A stretch of DNA of 64,000 nt, taken from contig CAKAKS010000068.1 in assembly GCA_916700875.1 (NCBI GenBank), positions 27,497,253-27,561,252 of the forward strand. Reading direction: 5' to 3'. The notes beneath the pieces were generated by a model. That model did no database searches. It was not told the origin of the DNA and was given only the letters and a program-made list of their open reading frames with translations. Shown here piece after piece: positions 50,201 to 59,702 of the stretch; within the stretch, counting starts at the first letter, position 1, and every line of letters begins with the position of its first letter. The stretch comes from Sebastes aleutianus (lineage: Eukaryota; Chordata; Actinopteri; Perciformes; Sebastidae). The position numbers and the translations under genes are program-made.

Positions 50201-51275
50201 AATAGTTTGATCGGTGGTCTCTATAAAGGCCGATCATAAGAGCCGATCAGATGACGCATCGATTCTGAATTGAAAAGTTTTCAATACTCATTTGCCTGCT
50301 TTCTCGCCTGCGCCTTAATTCGCTCTCAGAGCGACGCAGCTCGACACACACAGGATATATTATATATGATATATGATATAAAATAGCTTATCTGATTCTG
50401 ATAAATGATAAAATATGCATCTCATGCTTGCCAACCCTTTTGATTTTCCTGCCCTGAGACAAGCAGACACACACAGCGGTCATAATGTGCAGTGAAAATA
50501 ATTACAAGTAAATATATAATAAAATAAATTATATATTAAAAAACACAAACAAAGAGCAGAGGAGCAGAATCGCTTATTGACCGACGCGGAGACGTTAACA
50601 TTTAGCTAAATGCACTGCTGTGCCTAAGTAGAGCCTCATAGAGCCACTCGCATGGCTGTATACCATAGACTGTATATAAGAAGTGGACGTAGTCACCGTG
50701 ACGTCACCCATTGGTTTGTGGTCTGCCGTTTTGAAGCCTCGAGTTTGGCATTTTGGCCGTTGCCATCTTGTTTTTTTGCAACCAGAAGTGACATGAGAGG
50801 GTGGAGCTAAGTACAACCGAACGTTGCAACCAGAGGAGTAAGGAGAAAGTAAGCAAGTTTAAGGCACTTCTGCATTGGCTTCCCTTCTCAGATCCCGGAG
50901 TTGCCCACTGCTACAGTATATACCCTTAGTCTTGCTGTCCAACTAATCCAATGTCAGACAAAGTTATGTCCCTGTCTGAATGTTGAAGTTATATCTCAGC
51001 TCAATTACCAGGCGTTCAGTGAACTTTGTACTCCTTAGCGCAACCCTAAAAACAGCAAAACTGCAGCGCTGTAGTTTTTCTGCCTGGCTGCGTAAAGACG
51101 TATTAATAACGCCAGAGGTGGATGTCCTGTCTGTGGGGCTTGACAAAGTAGTTGGCTCCAGAGCATCATAAATAGATTATTGGCATGTAGACAGGAGTGC
51201 TGACCAGGGAGAATGCACAGAGGTGACACTGAGGTACAAGTCTGACAGGGAGATGATTACCTCTCCCAACACACA

Positions 51276-51357
<82 letters not shown>

Positions 51358-54300
51358 CACCACCTCTCCCTGCTCACTTCTCTCCGTCTTCTTGCTTTTT
51401 ATCGGTTAACATTCACTTCCTGTCTCAGTGTCTTTTCCCATGATTCACCTATCTATCACTGTGTCTCTCTGCAGCCTATTTTTCTCCCTTTTCTCCTCCA
51501 AAACTTCCCGTATTGGTTTCCGTATTGTACTTTTGTCCCCCATAGTCTAGTGTCCCATTCATCTTTCTCTCTGCGTGTCTTCTATTTCCCTCGTTTTTCT
51601 CTGTCCCAACCCTTTCTCTCTTCCCCCATCCTCTTTCTTTTATCCCTCCTTTCTTTACCATTTTCTCCCCTCTATCACTCTTTGTCCAGAACCTTCCTTG
51701 TTCTGTCGTCCCTCTCTCTTTCTCTCGGTCACATCCGTCTTATCTCACCACCTGACCAGAATAAGATGAGTTTTGTCCTCTATGCTGATTGCCTCGCCAC
51801 TCTCTCCTTTCTCACCTCCTTCTTCTTTTCATCTTTGAATCGATGTCACTTTATGTGAAACTGAGCTGTAAAACTGTACCGTTAGCATAATAAAAAGCTC
51901 CTAAATTGACTGCACACAAGCCACCTGCTCATCCAATTTTATTTTCTGCCCCTCTTCTCCTAGACAGCTTACGTCTTGCCTGCCTCTTCCATGGCTTTCC
52001 GTTCTGCTATCTGCATCTCCATCTTTATGTTCACCAGTGCATCTTACTTGCACTGGAGTATTGAGCTTTTTTTAAATGGCCTGAGCCTGATTCACACGGC
52101 CTGGAGCTAATTTGTGGCTCACTACCTCCACATCGTGCTCACTCCTGACACACATTTTTAACCATCTGAGTTCACAAAAGACACAAAATATCAAGAATGG
52201 AGTATTTTTGGTTAGATTAAAAAGCAATGACTTAAAGGGACCCAATGTAACTTTTGCTCAATGATGAATAATGTGGTCACAAGAACTAGAAGATAATGAT
52301 TTTGCTTGGTTTTATTGGTTTATTTTTCAGGGACTGTGCTATTATCCATTACTGTATTTGTGTGAGGGTTAGTTTAAACGGGGGTCTCCAACAAGTTGAT
52401 ACCTAGTGGCTCGCTAAAGGTTAAAAAAAAATTTTTTGGCCATGTGTTGACGATACCCCCAAAACAGAATAAAAATAGTAAATACTAAATTAGTGCTAAA
52501 AGTGTAAGAGTAACTCAAATAGGGAAGAGTCATAGAGGCAGCAAACTGACTCAGTAAACCAGTTACACAGCAATATATATCTAAACATTTGCTTACTCTA
52601 GGAAAATTAAGCATGTAGCAGCAAAGCGTCTGATTGCATTGAAATGAGCCATGGTGTTTAATATTTCATCTGTAACAGGAAGAGTGTCTTATTTGTCCTT
52701 TAAAAATCTACATAATTTCACTTTAAACTACTACAGGATTTTATAATTAACTCAATAGTTTAATGCACTTTCATTGCAGGAACATTTCCCCTTGGCTTTA
52801 TTCTAGATATATCAGTAATATGTGGTTCAATTAACTCTTTTATTGTCTCCACTTCCCCCTCTACTGCTGCACTTCTGTTAGTGTTTTCCTACATTTTATG
52901 AAATGCATTTTGACAGCCACCAGAGAACGTGCCTGAACTTGTTCCACTCGGCCGTGGGTTGTAGCGTAGGAGACGGCAACAGTGAAAGAGTGACAGAAAT
53001 TCAACAACAAAAGAGTGATTTTCTCCACTCAGGAAAAATAGAAAGCCAGTACTCAGAGCAGAAAATGTCCTGAGGCTGAATTACATCGTGTTCTGCTGGG
53101 GCTACTGTTGGTGGAGAAAATTATTATTGTGCTTGTTTTATGGAAGATTTCTTCCCGTATGCTTGTTGAACACAGTTGCAAAAGACTACATGGTGAGGCT
53201 TTTGAATTCTCAGGGAAGTTATACAAAATCCTGATGTTTATTCTTGATGTTTTAGATTTTCTGTTAACAGCGGCATCGGAAATGAACACATCACATCATC
53301 TAACTTTGCTTAGTTATTCACAAAAATTAGAAAAAAGCAGAATAGATCAAGAACAGCTATGTATGAATTTTTATAGCTGGGATTTTTCCTTTAATTTTAT
53401 GTGTGTTTGGGTCACAGTTTCTACTGGAGGATTTCTGCACCACTACACAGTTTAACATTCCCTTATTCATATTCTGTGAGTATCAGAGTTGCATCTGACC
53501 TCTCGAAGGCGATGTTGCGTGTGTCCAGCTGAGTGGTCACCACGGCGGCAGACAGCCTGGCTGCTACCTGCTCATCGCTGGGCTGCGTCGCCCCCAGAAG
53601 GCCCAAACTGGCGTCGTTTTTGCTGCAGGCGGCGCCGTTCACCCGGCCAGGTGAGAGCACCGCGAGAGACGAGACGCACAAGGTCTCGCAGAACACCAGC
53701 TGCCTGTCGTGGTCGACCTCCATCACCTCTGCACTGGAGTCTGAGAGGCAAGAGGGTGACAGACAGGAAGAGCAAAATGAGGGCAATGTTAGTGAGCACG
53801 AGAGAGAGCTGATAAAAAATTGATAGTGGGAAACACTATGATACAAACACGCCAAATGAGACACAAACATACAAATGTACATGTAAGGAAAAGTCAAGAG
53901 AGATGACGACTGACGTCAAGAGACTGCAGAGGGACAGAAAAAAGAAGATCGAGGCAGGGAAAAGGTTAGAGAAAGAGGAAGTGGTGAGAGGAAGAAAGAT
54001 AGAAATAATAGAAGAACTGTGTGAAATAATGCAGAGAGGAGCCAGTGGAGAGTCAAATGAGTAGAAACAGCTGTGCAGTGAGGCTAAAAAGAGGCATGGG
54101 GGAGAGAGAGGATCATCCTGGAGAGACGCAGCCACACCTGCATCAATCTCTGTGAATATCTTCTTCATCTCACATTCACTTCAAATGAAGCCTGTGTGAC
54201 TGATAAATACAGAAATGTGTTTCTTAAAATCCAGCTTTGTTCAACTTGGACCAGTGAATTCATATGATCAGCCTGTAAGGAGCATACTGGCGCCGAAACT

Positions 54301-57300
54301 AGGGATGCACAATGACATCGGCACGTCATCGGTATCGACAGATAAAGGCTAAATTAAATATCGGCATCGGCAAGAAATGAACATTTCCTCCGATATGACA
54401 GCCCGATAAGATGACGAGTATGTACACGTGATGCGAACCATTGACGAAGCAGGTGCAAAAACAAATAGGTTTGTACAGGATATCCCGTGTTGCGCTTGCG
54501 ATGATTCTCTCTGACCAATCAGTGCAATTGCAGTGTTTTAACTCCTCTTTCTAGTATCGGCTCAGCTCACTTGGAACCCTGGACCGAGGTGGTACCAAGA
54601 ATGGAGTGGTTCTACTGGTACCATGCACAACTTTTGCTAATGGAAATGCAAAAATAACCGTTCTAATGTGTAATGAACTGAACTGGACAGCTTGGTGGAA
54701 ACAAGCCAAAAAGACCGGACACAGCACAAACACATTCACACACAGTAAGCATAGAGTTTAACCTCTGACCTTGTCCCCTGAAAATGAAGCTCCGATTTCC
54801 TCTCTGCCAGGTCATCTGTTCGAAGCCCATCAGGGTAGTGTCAACACGGAGACACTGACCACTCTTCCACACTCTGTAGGTGTCGCTGGGGCAGATACGA
54901 GACACCAGGGGCACTGAGGACAAACACAGACGCACTTTAAATCAGGTTTTTATGTAGAAACGTAATGTTTTTGAAACGTATATCTACTTCCAACGTCTTG
55001 GAGCAACTGAGAGTCTATGAAGCACAGCCGTATATTTGCGGGACCCTGGTCGGAGCTGGCCGATGCTATGCTAGGATTGGCCAGTCTGCGTTCGAGGGCC
55101 AATTTACGCACAAAAACATACAATTAGTCACAAGTCCGCTATAGAGACTACTACTGAAATAACATCCACTTGTGGTTTTGTGAAGCACTTAGGATAACAA
55201 ACACAAGCTGTTTAACTCTAATCCCAAAGCCACACATACATCCTGCTGTGCAGGAAGTGTGTGAGCATCAGTACAACAGGAAGAAATAGGCCTCTTCAGC
55301 CCCAGAGAGGGATGATAACATGATTAATTCTGACTGGTCTGTACTGGACCGCTTTACTGACTGGAATGAAACGAGGACTGGACTCACCCCAGCTGGTAAA
55401 CTCCCATTTCATCTCCACATAGAAGTCCTGAGCCTGGAGAGAAAGAAGCAGAGAGAGGAGGAAGAGAAATATAAATGAGAAAGCAGTGGGCATTGATGAA
55501 GAGGAAGATACAGAGAGAGAGAGAGTTTGGGAAGATAGAGAGTGATGAATTTAAAGATGGATAGACAGAGAGAGAGCGGAGGAAAAGAATTGCAGTGATG
55601 CTGCTTCATTGTCTCTTCCAAAGACGTGGGGACTGGCACAGAGAAGTGGTTTCGTGTGTGTGTGGGGGTTAATAATAGAAGTGATGGATGGAGGGGAGAA
55701 TGATGTGGATGGGAGCAGCAGCAGATGAAGAACGGTGAGCGATGTTTGCAAGTGCAGGTGTGCTTGAGTGCGAGTACTCATTGTCAAAGTGTGAGGGTGT
55801 TGTGTCTACCATATGAGTGTGTGTGTGTGTGTGTATATATATATATTGAGAAGCCAGCTGGAGCAGATACACAGAAGGACAGACTGTGTGAAGGCAGCTC
55901 CCTGCATCTCTGCCACTGCTCTCTGCAGCTCTATACTGCTGCAGCGGCTTCAACACGATCTGCTGCACCTCGACGCTTTCCTGTCAAGATTTTAACGGTC
56001 AACCTTCATGTTCTCCACTCACAGCTTTGTCCATCGCTGCGCTCCTTACCCCTTTAGGGGAAAGCGATGACTCAAATTACCCAGGGACAGAGGGTTTTGC
56101 AACATGGAGACATATCGTTTGAGTGTATTTCCCTTGTTGGGTAGTAAACAAACTTATTAATACCTTCAAACAAAAAACAAGAATATTTTATCCTAAAACA
56201 AAGATGTAAAAAAATTCATCTGCATTTCAAATGAATGCATCTCTGCTCACAAACTCCCCTGATGTGCCTTTGTAGTTTGTGTTTTGTTTCATGTATGTAA
56301 TTTTTGTGCTTCTACACACACGCTTGTTTGTGTCTGTACAGGTGTGTGTGGACATGGGAGTATCTTTTTCCATGTGTGCATCAAAGTATGTGTGTGTGTT
56401 TGTGTGAAATCCTACTTGGCGCAGTCGCTCCAGCAGGACGGGGATGCCCGCCAGTCTCTTGGCAGTCCTTTGGTAGTCACGGTAACGAAGCACGAGACGC
56501 ACCAACTCCGGATCTCTTGTACTCACCGCCTCCTGAAGAACTGAAAGAGGGAGCGAGACGGAGAGTAAAACAGAGCCAATCACTCAGACCTCATCTAAAA
56601 TTTATGCACATGAGCAATTCAAAGGGGGGCAGCGAGAATTGCCGAAACTGAAGTAGGCCAAAGGAAAAAGCTGGTTCGACCAACTACTGCAGCTCGCCCA
56701 TCATTCAACAGACCGCCACTTTGCTGTTAATCTTACACGTTGTTCTACACTTGAACAATTATATAACAATTTCCTTTCTCTTCTTTTAAAAGCAAACATC
56801 ATTAAAGGCTAACACACACACACAGTTCTCTGCAACCACAGAAACATTCATGACAATGCCAAAAATGTCACTTTCTAGCGCTTAATTCATCGCCATTAAG
56901 ACAAAAAAAGTCTTATGTTACATGCAGTGTCGCACACAGGCAGCAAAACCAAACCTAAGGAGGAGGATGGGAGATTGTGTTCACAATAACGGCTGTTAAA
57001 TCAGCCAATATAATTTCAAGGTTAAAAAATGAATTGATTTCATGCTCCATTAGTCTCCCACTGCCAGACCTCCACATTACATTTGCACAGTGCCAGCAGA
57101 TACGAGGTGGCTGGCATCACGAGTGGTTTGTATTTTCTAAAACAATCAAGAGAACAAAACTGTGCAAAACTCATCGGTGCCGATGTAAAATAGAGCCAGT
57201 GGGAAATGTTGTTGTGCACCATTTTGCAAACACAATGCATGATATATCATACATTATAGATTATCGTAGTCTGCTTATTGTAACCAAGGGGGCCACAACC

Positions 57301-57897
57301 GCAACATTATCGGACCATTTGTGATGTAGTTTTTCACTGGGTTACTGCAGATGATAATGGCCATGCTTGCATGTTAAACTCTTCTGATCTACCACTCTTT
57401 ATAAGTGGATCATTTTCTGGACATATCATTTGAACAATAATATAAAACACATCACAGAATGGGCCAAGCAGCCTGTTTTACACTCCCAGAGGGTCTTAAT
57501 GATCAGACTGACGCCACATGAAGAGCTTATCACAGGTGCTACAAGTAGCATTTGAACATCAATGAATGGTAACACTGTACAATAAAGGTACATACACTAG
57601 GGATGCACAGATCCTGATACCAATACCAGGGCTTTGGGTATCGGCCGATACCGAGTACCGATCCGATACCAGTGTTTAATTAATAAGCTGTATGCCTCAA
57701 TGTGCGGAAGTGACTGTGATCATTCTTTTATGTGCAAGAACTATACTACACACTCACTCACCTGTCCATCCATTGCGGTTCTCCTTGCTAACGTCAGCTC
57801 CGTGCTGCAGCAGGACCCTGGCACAGTCCAGGTGGCCCAGCGTGACAGCCAGGTGGAGAGTAGTCCGACCACGAGGGTCCACAGACTCTAAATCAGT
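32061..57897 (-). CDS. ankrd13b: Ankyrin repeat domain-containing protein 13B, exons 2 to last (5' exon outside window)
   Basis: Joined on the - strand: 57897-57762, 56540-56416, 55433-55388, 54913-54770, 53740-53500, 49605-49539, 48306-48225, 44585-44521, 41616-41480, 40739-40582, 40277-40089, 39472-39309, 35497-35421, 32262-32061. The 1,833 nt keep one frame and give 610 residues. Seen: ankyrin-repeat sequence (1-87, e.g. DPRGRTTLHLAVTLGHLDCA), the ANKRD13 central region (about 88-440), an acidic/Ser-rich linker with SPGSDSSSVSSSSST, and ubiquitin-interacting motifs at about 499-513, 570-583 and 596-610. The linker and flanking motifs match human ANKRD13B better than 13A or 13D. Family knowledge: ANKRD13A/B/D bind Lys63-linked ubiquitin on internalising receptors such as EGFR at the plasma membrane and endosomes. 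Human exon 1 encodes about 40 residues (YPLHYLVWHN...); no match was seen up to 64000. Exon 6 is longer than in human. Confidence 0.94.
32980..33150. mobile_element. Family A MITE fragment
   Basis: CTTCATATCTACGTAGGGAG, GGCTCTAGAGAGAGAC and CTTGTGAAACTGCGGTAAC match 3245-3400 in the family A element. Its terminal repeats are missing. Confidence 0.7.
34440..34660 (+). repeat. Dispersed repeat, copy 2
   Basis: Contains GAGGTCACAGTGACCTTTGA and GAGTCCAAGTGGACG, related in inverted orientation to 19240-19530. Length and boundaries are approximate. Confidence 0.7.
34695..35393 (+). mobile_element. DNA transposon relic carrying a broken THAP-like coding piece
   Basis: The ends ATAGAGAGGCGAAGTCCC and, inverted, ATAGAGAGGCAAAGTCCC form long imperfect arms of nearly 190 bases. 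On the + strand between them, ATG at 34978 opens MPVCFVPGCTHRATGLDR, and after a one-base frameshift FFLFPADKKTRSCWIKHI followed by a GTAAG donor-like site. The CxxxxC spacing, FxxFP and Trp fit the start of a THAP zinc-finger as found in some DNA transposases. It is non-functional: frameshifted and truncated. It lies inside ankrd13b, antisense to it. Confidence 0.7.
35421..35497 (-). CDS. ankrd13b: ankrd13b exon 14
   Basis: Encodes VTIWEALTNSKPGTHPLPND then PSRLE; the last Arg codon is split. VTIWEALTNSKPGTHP is identical to human. The donor GTCAGA lies 27 bases from a transposon end. Confidence 0.95.
35498..39308 (-). other. ankrd13b: ankrd13b intron 13
   Basis: A 3.8-kb intron. It contains a LINE 3' remnant with 14-bp target duplications (35981-36281). 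The rest is AT-rich with no recognised exon, including the long open frame on the - strand at 36876-37391, which resembles no known domain. Confidence 0.8.
35995..36267 (+). mobile_element. 5'-truncated LINE 3' end with perfect target duplication
   Basis: AATCTTGAGGCCCT occurs at 35981-35994 and 36268-36281. The insert ends in an A-rich tail (AAAATATTCTAAAAAAATAA). Exact 14-bp duplication plus an A-rich tail is typical of target-primed reverse transcription. No coding part remains. Confidence 0.8.
39309..39472 (-). CDS. ankrd13b: ankrd13b exon 13 (first UIM)
   Basis: Encodes SCRAGEIPPCVFEPPSGYSM then the ubiquitin-interacting motif DLLQFAIQQSLLEAGSEYDQ. The conserved Ala and Ser of the UIM core are present. 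The donor is GTGAGC. Confidence 0.97.
40089..40277 (-). CDS. ankrd13b: ankrd13b exon 12
   Basis: Encodes EIPLYHILNARITFSNLNGC, an acidic spacer, then RTDTPSPGSDSSSVSSSSS. The Ser-rich segment is specific to the 13B-like proteins. The donor is GTAAGA. Confidence 0.95.
40582..40739 (-). CDS. ankrd13b: ankrd13b exon 11
   Basis: Encodes FKAKLWLCESHPLSLAEQVV then PIIDLMAISNALFAKLRDFI and TLRLPPGFPVKI, the best conserved block of the ANKRD13 central region. The donor is GTGAGT. Confidence 0.97.
41480..41616 (-). CDS. ankrd13b: ankrd13b exon 10
   Basis: Encodes ALVTQMSTPALTNPAALTAE then EYFNPG and LTTKTQ. The acceptor is TTCTGCAG and the donor GTGACA, a non-optimal but valid GT site. Confidence 0.95.
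42297..43121. mobile_element. hAT-like element hosting a second element
   Basis: The left end TAGGGCAGTAACGG and inverted right end TAGGGTTGTAACAG share TAGGG..GTAAC. The inside contains CACGGTTTCACGATAT and ACCACGGTAT motifs. A different hAT-like element (42489-42824) is inserted in it. Confidence 0.6.
42489..42824. mobile_element. Short hAT-like MITE with 8-bp target duplication
   Basis: Ends TAGGGCTGTCAAAGTTAA and inverted TAGGGCTGTCAATTGAAT. Flanking 8-mers TTTATATT (42481-42488) and GTTATATT (42825-42832) match at 7 of 8. Confidence 0.8.
44521..44585 (-). CDS. ankrd13b: ankrd13b exon 9
   Basis: Encodes GGKTPLQNFLGIAEQHMGPN then NA, matching human KTPLQSFLGIAEQH. The acceptor GAGCAG is weak in pyrimidines, but the frame and homology are clear. 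The donor is GTAAGT. Confidence 0.93.
45548..46038. mobile_element. Inverted-end DNA element
   Basis: Left end GCCGCGTTCCAAGTTG and right end GTCTGGAACGCAGC (inverted GCTGCGTTCCAGAC) frame 490 bases with GACTTCCGAGTT- and TTTCCAACTTTGG-like sub-terminal pieces. No coding frame. Confidence 0.5.
47885..48208 (+). mobile_element. Truncated L1-like LINE 3' end with exact 14-bp target duplication
   Basis: AAATAAAGTGACTT stands at 47871-47884 and 48209-48222. The body encodes, in shifted frames, VDHAHVFWSCPSIQTFWKDV and later DTYLLKILLAAFKKVIYKIL, resembling the C-terminal part of L1-type reverse transcriptase proteins, and it ends in an A-rich tail. It is frameshifted and interrupted by stops, so inactive. 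It abuts the exon 8 donor of ankrd13b. Confidence 0.85.
48225..48306 (-). CDS. ankrd13b: ankrd13b exon 8
   Basis: Encodes VYAASNVELITRTRTDHLSD then QNKNKIK. The donor GTAAGTCAC is partly made from the target duplication of a LINE remnant that begins at intron base +17. Confidence 0.96.
48400..48446. repeat. AAT and GAA triplet microsatellite
   Basis: About six AAT units followed by A-rich sequence and five AGA/GAA units, in ankrd13b intron 7. Confidence 0.85.
48471..48615. mobile_element. Family A MITE, single arm
   Basis: TTTAAAGGTACGTGTGTAGG ... CAACTGAGTACCCCTCC ... CGTGAGCCGCCGAGTGCAAA is the same arm as 3807-3948 in inverted orientation. The other arm is missing. Confidence 0.7.
49539..49605 (-). 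CDS. ankrd13b: ankrd13b exon 7
   Basis: Encodes NKTGILGWRSEKTETVNGYE then AK, identical to human apart from single substitutions. The donor is GTATGC. Confidence 0.96.
50663..50910. mobile_element. Dispersed element family B, copy 3
   Basis: The start (CCATAGACTGTATATAAG) is identical to copy 1. The - strand has CCAAT (50714-50710), TGACGTCA (50699-50706) and TATATA (50678-50673). It is in ankrd13b intron 6, so this array points in the same direction as the gene. Confidence 0.75.
51269..51360. repeat. Long CA dinucleotide microsatellite
   Basis: About 92 bases of nearly pure CA, broken by one AT and one GC change. Probably length-polymorphic. Confidence 0.97.
51361..51760. repeat. Pyrimidine-rich tract next to the CA array
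   Basis: Strong C/T bias on the + strand directly adjoining the CA microsatellite. It creates a long spurious open frame rich in Ser, Leu, Phe and Pro. Confidence 0.7.
53500..53740 (-). CDS. ankrd13b: ankrd13b exon 6
   Basis: Encodes AEVMEVDHDRQLVFCETL at its start and QPSDEQVAARL...VVTTQLDTRNIAFER at its end. Between them is a longer segment (SPGRVNGAACSKNDASLG) than in human ANKRD13B. The donor is GTCAGA. Confidence 0.94.
54301..54545. mobile_element. hAT-like fragment (TAGGGATGCAC start)
   Basis: TAGGGATGCACAATGACATC followed by repeated ATCGG(C/T)ATCGG pieces, like the fragment at 57600. The right end is not identified. Confidence 0.45.
54770..54913 (-). CDS. ankrd13b: ankrd13b exon 5
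   Basis: Encodes VPLVSRICPSDTYRVWKSGQ and TTLMGFEQMTWQRGNRSFIF, core of the ANKRD13 central region. The acceptor is TCCTCAG and the donor GTCAGA. Confidence 0.96.
55388..55433 (-). CDS. ankrd13b: ankrd13b exon 4
   Basis: A 46-nt exon encoding AQDFYVEMKWEFTSW, which is invariant in ANKRD13 proteins and starts their central region. The donor is GTGAGT. Confidence 0.96.
56416..56540 (-). CDS. ankrd13b: ankrd13b exon 3
   Basis: Encodes LQEAVSTRDPELVRLVLRYR then DYQRTAKRLAGIPVLLERLR, almost the same as human ANKRD13B. The acceptor is CTTTCAG and the donor GTAGGA. Confidence 0.96.
57600..57690. mobile_element. hAT-like fragment (TAGGGATGCAC start)
   Basis: TAGGGATGCACAGATCCTGA followed by GGTATCGGCCGATACCGAG. 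It shares its start with 54301 and lies only about 70 bases from exon 2 of ankrd13b. Confidence 0.5.
57762..57897 (-). CDS. ankrd13b: ankrd13b exon 2 (ankyrin repeats)
   Basis: Encodes TDLESVDPRGRTTLHLAVTL then GHLDCARVLLQHGADVSKEN, an ankyrin repeat with the TxLHxA and G-A-D-V signatures. The acceptor reads CATCCAG and the donor GTGAGT. It leaves in phase 1. Confidence 0.95.
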
Positions 57898-57898
57898 C

Positions 57899-58060
57899 TG
57901 GATGGAGGAGGAGGAGGAGGAGAAAGAAAAGAGAAGGCAGAAAAAGGAGAGAAAGAAAGACGGGGGCAGTGTAAGGGAGGAAAGTGAGCGTAAAGGTAAG
58001 AGGAGTGGACAAAGAGAAATAAAGGAGGGGGAGAGGAAACTGGGGTTAATTGTGCATCGT
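57899..58060. repeat. Purine-rich tract
   Basis: A G/A-biased stretch (GGAGGAGGAGGAGGAGG and following) immediately beyond the exon 2 acceptor. On the ankrd13b strand it forms an extended polypyrimidine tract. Confidence 0.75.
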
Positions 58061-58554
58061 TGTAGTTCTCTTCTGTCTCAGGCAGGGTGGGGACGAACAG
58101 AAAAACATAATAGAGACACAAGTGTGAAGATGACGACAGAGAGTTGGAAACTATGACAGGTGTTAATTGATCTGTCATCACTCCAACATGGCTGGGGGCT
58201 CCACTCCCACTTTTAGTCTGAGCTGGATGATTGGGTTTTTGCTACACCGAGATAGGACTATCTACTCCACACCCAGAGACACCCTCTTTAAGCAGCCTTC
58301 TGTCTGTTATCCTTCAAAAGGTTCAGAGAGGGTTGTCAGTTTGAATCCCTGGCAGGGAAATATGAGCAGGTAAAGTAAATAAGGAGCATAGCTCTTAATC
58401 TGCCATGCCCTCGAGCAAAGTATATAACCTGTAGCCTCTTTGTGACCAGGATTTGGTGTCATTTAGCGAACTCCTCCCATGTGCCAAGCGTGTAGGAGAA
58501 CCACGCTGGCTGACGCAAAAAAGTGAAAATGCAAATGACCCTATAGAGGCAGTG

Positions 58555-58761
58555 ATTGGTTTGTCCGTTCTGGTAAACATGGTGGCCGGCACCGTGAAAA
58601 GGACCCGCTCCCTATGTAGATATAAACAACTCATTCTAAGGTAAAGAAAACACAACGATTCTTATTTTCAGGTGATTATACACTGAAGAAAACATACTTA
58701 TTAATGTTTTATTCCTTTTCTGCCAATAGATCCCCCTAATTGTTACACACTGTTCCTTTAA
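58555..58761. mobile_element. Family A MITE, inverted end copy
   Basis: Matches the left part of 3108-3948 in reverse (GCTCCCTATGTAGATAT, AGGTGATTATACACT, GATCCCCC) and ends ACACTGTTCC then TTTAA, with TTAA at 58758-58761. Confidence 0.75.
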
Positions 58762-59125
58762 TGCTTCACTTCAGCTCTCAGCTCTCCTCAGTATTTAGAA
58801 GCATGTCAACTAGACCTCATTTGTCAGCCATATTACATTAGTGGTAATCTGCCATATCAATCATAACAATGCTCTGATAGACTGATTAAAAAGAATCATT
58901 GCATGGGGCTTTTACAACCCTCTCAGACACATTAAAAAACATTTGATAGACAGCTATGGATAATTTAACTTGTATTCTCAGAATACTAACTTATTGATAT
59001 CTCAATCAGAAAGGGGGTTATTGGTTATTCGTTAACAAGCAATTTCTGATTCTTACAAACAGTCCCTTTAAATCTAAGGCAAAAGGCAAAACAAAATGCT
59101 TGCCGGTTGTACAAAGCAAAGATAT

Positions 59126-59702
59126 GACCTGTGTATTTAAAATCACCAGTGTTCACTGCCCTCTAGTGGTCACTGTGAAGAACTGCAGAATTAAATTAGT
59201 CAAGTTAGCATCAATGCTGCCATGTTAACATACTTACACTTCTGGGAAATGTACACTTTCTTTGCACATTACATGATGCAGGTATATTGCTTTTATAAGA
59301 AACATTAGAGATGCAGCTACTATTATTAAAAAATAAATGTCTTATTTATACCTCTAAAGAATCTAATCAGTATTGATAACTGTGTTATTCCTACTAAAGT
59401 CTGCAAAGGCGCTACCTTGGGAAATTATATGATGCAGTTCCTACCTGTGACCACTGGAGGGCATTAAAACTTGTGCTTTTAAATAAACAGGTAAAGTTAG
59501 CAACAGGCCATTTTTATTCACCAGTTGTTTAACTTCAATAATGTATATATTTTTTAAATATTTTTCTACCTCTATGTTGATGCTAGGAGATGTTGATCTG
59601 TGTATTTAAAATCACGAGTGTTCACTGCCCTCTAGTGGTCACTGTGAAGAACTGCAATATTAAATTCATGAAGTTAGCATCAATGCAGCCATGTTAACAT
59701 AC
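59126..59702. repeat. Duplicated 108-base segment, two direct copies
   Basis: CTGTGTATTTAAAATCAC ... TTCACTGCCCTCTAGTGGTC ... GCCATGTTAACATAC occurs at 59126-59233 and 59594-59702. A third, partial and inverted piece (GACCACTGGAGGGCATTAAA) lies between at about 59449-59493. Confidence 0.85.

Larger units (their letters stand above)
49606..53499 (-). other. ankrd13b: ankrd13b intron 6
   Basis: A 3.9-kb intron. It holds a hAT-like fragment near 50150, a copy of the CCAAT-CRE-TATA element (50663-50910), a long CA microsatellite (51269-51360) and a pyrimidine-rich tract (51361-51760). No exon was recognised. Confidence 0.8.

Noticed and set aside
51223..51858. Long + strand open frame (His-Thr run then Ser/Leu/Phe-rich)
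   Set aside because: It is a translation of the CA microsatellite and the adjoining pyrimidine tract, in an ankrd13b intron, with no domain.
58300..58400. Possible tRNA-derived sequence (AGTTTGAATCCCTGGCAGG resembles a B box)
   Set aside because: No matching A box or cloverleaf could be put together around it.
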